Shown here piece after piece: positions 4,933 through 5,806 of a stretch of 5,806 bases of DNA. Source of the DNA: an uncultured Ruminococcus sp. (lineage in GTDB: Bacteria > Bacillota_A > Clostridia > Oscillospirales > Ruminococcaceae); assembly GCA_947303535.1 (NCBI GenBank), contig CAMYYQ010000092.1, positions 1-5,806 of the forward strand, written 5' to 3'. A model generated the notes under the pieces. It made no database searches. It saw nothing but the letters and a program-made list of their open reading frames with translations, and was not told the origin of the DNA. Position 1 is the stretch's first letter. Every line of letters starts with the position of its first letter. The position numbers and the translations under genes were made by a program.

Positions 4933-5806
4933 GTGAACAGAGATAAAGTCATCATTAAAACAAGTATCATCGGCATACTCGCCAATGTGTTACTCGCTTC
5001 ATTCAAGGCGATAGTAGGACTTTTAAGTTCGTCTATTGCTATCGTACTTGATGCGGTAAACAACCTGAGTGACGTAATGTCCTCGGTCATCACTATCATC
5101 GGCACAAAGCTTGCAAAAAAGCGTCCCGACAAAAACCATCCTTACGGCTACGGACGCATAGAAAATCTGAGTACTGCACTTATTGCGGTCATCGTACTCT
5201 ACGCAGGTATAACTGCACTTGTTGAATCTATAAAAAAGATAATACACCCTGTTGTACCTGATTATTCCGCAGCTGCACTTATCATAGTCGCATCTGCGGT
5301 AGTAGTAAAGATACTCCTGGGCACATACGTCAAAAAAACGGGTATAAAGGTCAATTCCGACTCTCTTATAGCTTCGGGAAGCGATGCTCTGCTGGACTCG
5401 GTGATCTCCGCATCTACGCTCCTTGCTGCTTTTATCTATATTCTTTTCGATATACGTACAGAGGCATGGCTGGGCGCAGTTATCGCCATTGTCATCATAA
5501 AATCAGGACTCGGTATGCTTGGCGACAGTCTGTCGAATATCATCGGCAAGCGCATAAGCAGCGAGCTATCGAAAGAGATAAAACAGACAGTCTGTTCATT
5601 CCCCGAAGTGCAGGGCGCATACGACCTTGTACTCCACAACTACGGTCCCGACTCACTTATAGGCTCTGTGCATATCGAAGTTCCCGATACACTTACAGTT
5701 GCCGAGCTTGATAAGCTTGAACACCGCATCACCGAAAAGGTGCTGAAAGAGCACAGGGTAATTCTCGCAGGCATAAGCGTTTATACAGCAAATACCGCAA
5801 ACGATA
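4933..5806 (+). CDS. Cation diffusion facilitator (CDF) family metal exporter, C-terminus cut off by window edge
   Basis: The visible 291 residues have six hydrophobic segments (about 6-30, 33-52, 79-100, 109-131, 145-169 and 175-195) followed by a cytoplasmic domain with HNYGPDSLIG at 235-244, the standard CDF plan. The motif HPYGYGR (69-75) after the second segment is characteristic. CDF proteins are usually membrane dimers that export divalent metals in exchange for protons. The intramembrane metal site reads N43-x3-D47 in segment 2 (DAVNNLSD) and D151-x3-D155 in segment 5, without the histidine usual in zinc exporters. An Asn/Asp site is associated with manganese-type CDFs, so manganese (or iron) is the better guess. 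The start must be GTG at 4933: an in-frame TGA at 4921-4923 blocks anything further upstream and the next in-frame ATG lies inside the second segment. GAGG (4917-4920) is 12 bases away, somewhat far. The stop is beyond the window. Confidence 0.94.
   Translation, partial: MNRDKVIIKTSIIGILANVLLASFKAIVGLLSSSIAIVLDAVNNLSDVMSSVITIIGTKLAKKRPDKNHPYGYGRIENLSTALIAVIVLYAGITALVESIKKIIHPVVPDYSAAALIIVASAVVVKILLGTYVKKTGIKVNSDSLIASGSDALLDSVISASTLLAAFIYILFDIRTEAWLGAVIAIVIIKSGLGMLGDSLSNIIGKRISSELSKEIKQTVCSFPEVQGAYDLVLHNYGPDSLIGSVHIEVPDTLTVAELDKLEHRITEKVLKEHRVILAGISVYTANTAND

Noticed and set aside
4920..4946. GTG at 4920 as the CDF start
   Set aside because: It is in a different frame and reaches a TAA after eight codons. 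Only GTG 4933 opens the CDF frame.
5436..5711. Overlapping plus- and minus-strand frames of 67 and 81 codons
   Set aside because: Both are alternative-frame shadows of the CDF gene, which carries family motifs throughout this stretch.
1..5806. CRISPR array, tRNA, insertion sequence or phage genes
   Set aside because: No regularly spaced repeats, no cloverleaf with a T-arm GTTCRA motif, and no transposase or integrase motifs were found on either strand.

Overview
The window suggests a low-to-moderate-GC Clostridia-type Firmicute, probably a Ruminococcus-like member of the Oscillospiraceae. This rests on the style of the proteins, the strong purine-rich ribosome binding sites and the promoter sequences. 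It is inference, because no rRNA or marker gene is present.

Layout. (1) Bases 1-1565, minus strand: most of an ABC-F ATPase with two complete ATP-binding cassettes. Its C-terminus runs off the left edge. (2) Bases 1566-2204: a gene-poor but dense regulatory region. On the minus strand it holds the ABC-F promoter and a leader hairpin, a 10-bp inverted repeat, and upstream of these a probable stand-alone structured RNA of about 220 nt with its own promoter and a strong intrinsic terminator. Next to it, on the plus strand, are the promoter and hairpin-containing leader of the next gene, so the RNA and that gene are divergently transcribed. (3) Bases 2205-4439, plus: a 744-residue one-component regulator. 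It joins a LacI/PBP1-type sugar-sensor-like domain without the usual LacI DNA-binding head, a GAF-like middle region, a degenerate GGDEF domain and a C-terminal AraC-type helix-turn-helix pair. (4) Bases 4436-4783, plus: a 115-residue cysteine-rich zinc-ribbon protein resembling TerY-C domains, coupled to the regulator by an ATGA stop/start overlap. (5) Bases 4784-4932: a short intergenic region with a GC-rich hairpin, a 14-bp direct repeat, nested inverted repeats and a perfect TATAAT box. (6) Bases 4933-5806, plus: most of a cation diffusion facilitator (CDF) metal transporter with a GTG start. Its C-terminus runs off the right edge.

How the genes may work together. The regulator and the zinc-ribbon protein almost certainly share an mRNA and so probably a pathway. 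The CDF gene follows in the same direction with its own probable promoter. The second copy of the direct repeat sits inside that promoter, which would suit an AraC-type binding site, so the fusion regulator is a candidate controller of the CDF gene. That link is inference. The ABC-F gene and the small RNA run the other way and may be functionally separate.

The most notable items are the multi-domain regulator with a dead GGDEF domain, its coupled TerY-C-like partner, and the unassigned minus-strand RNA.
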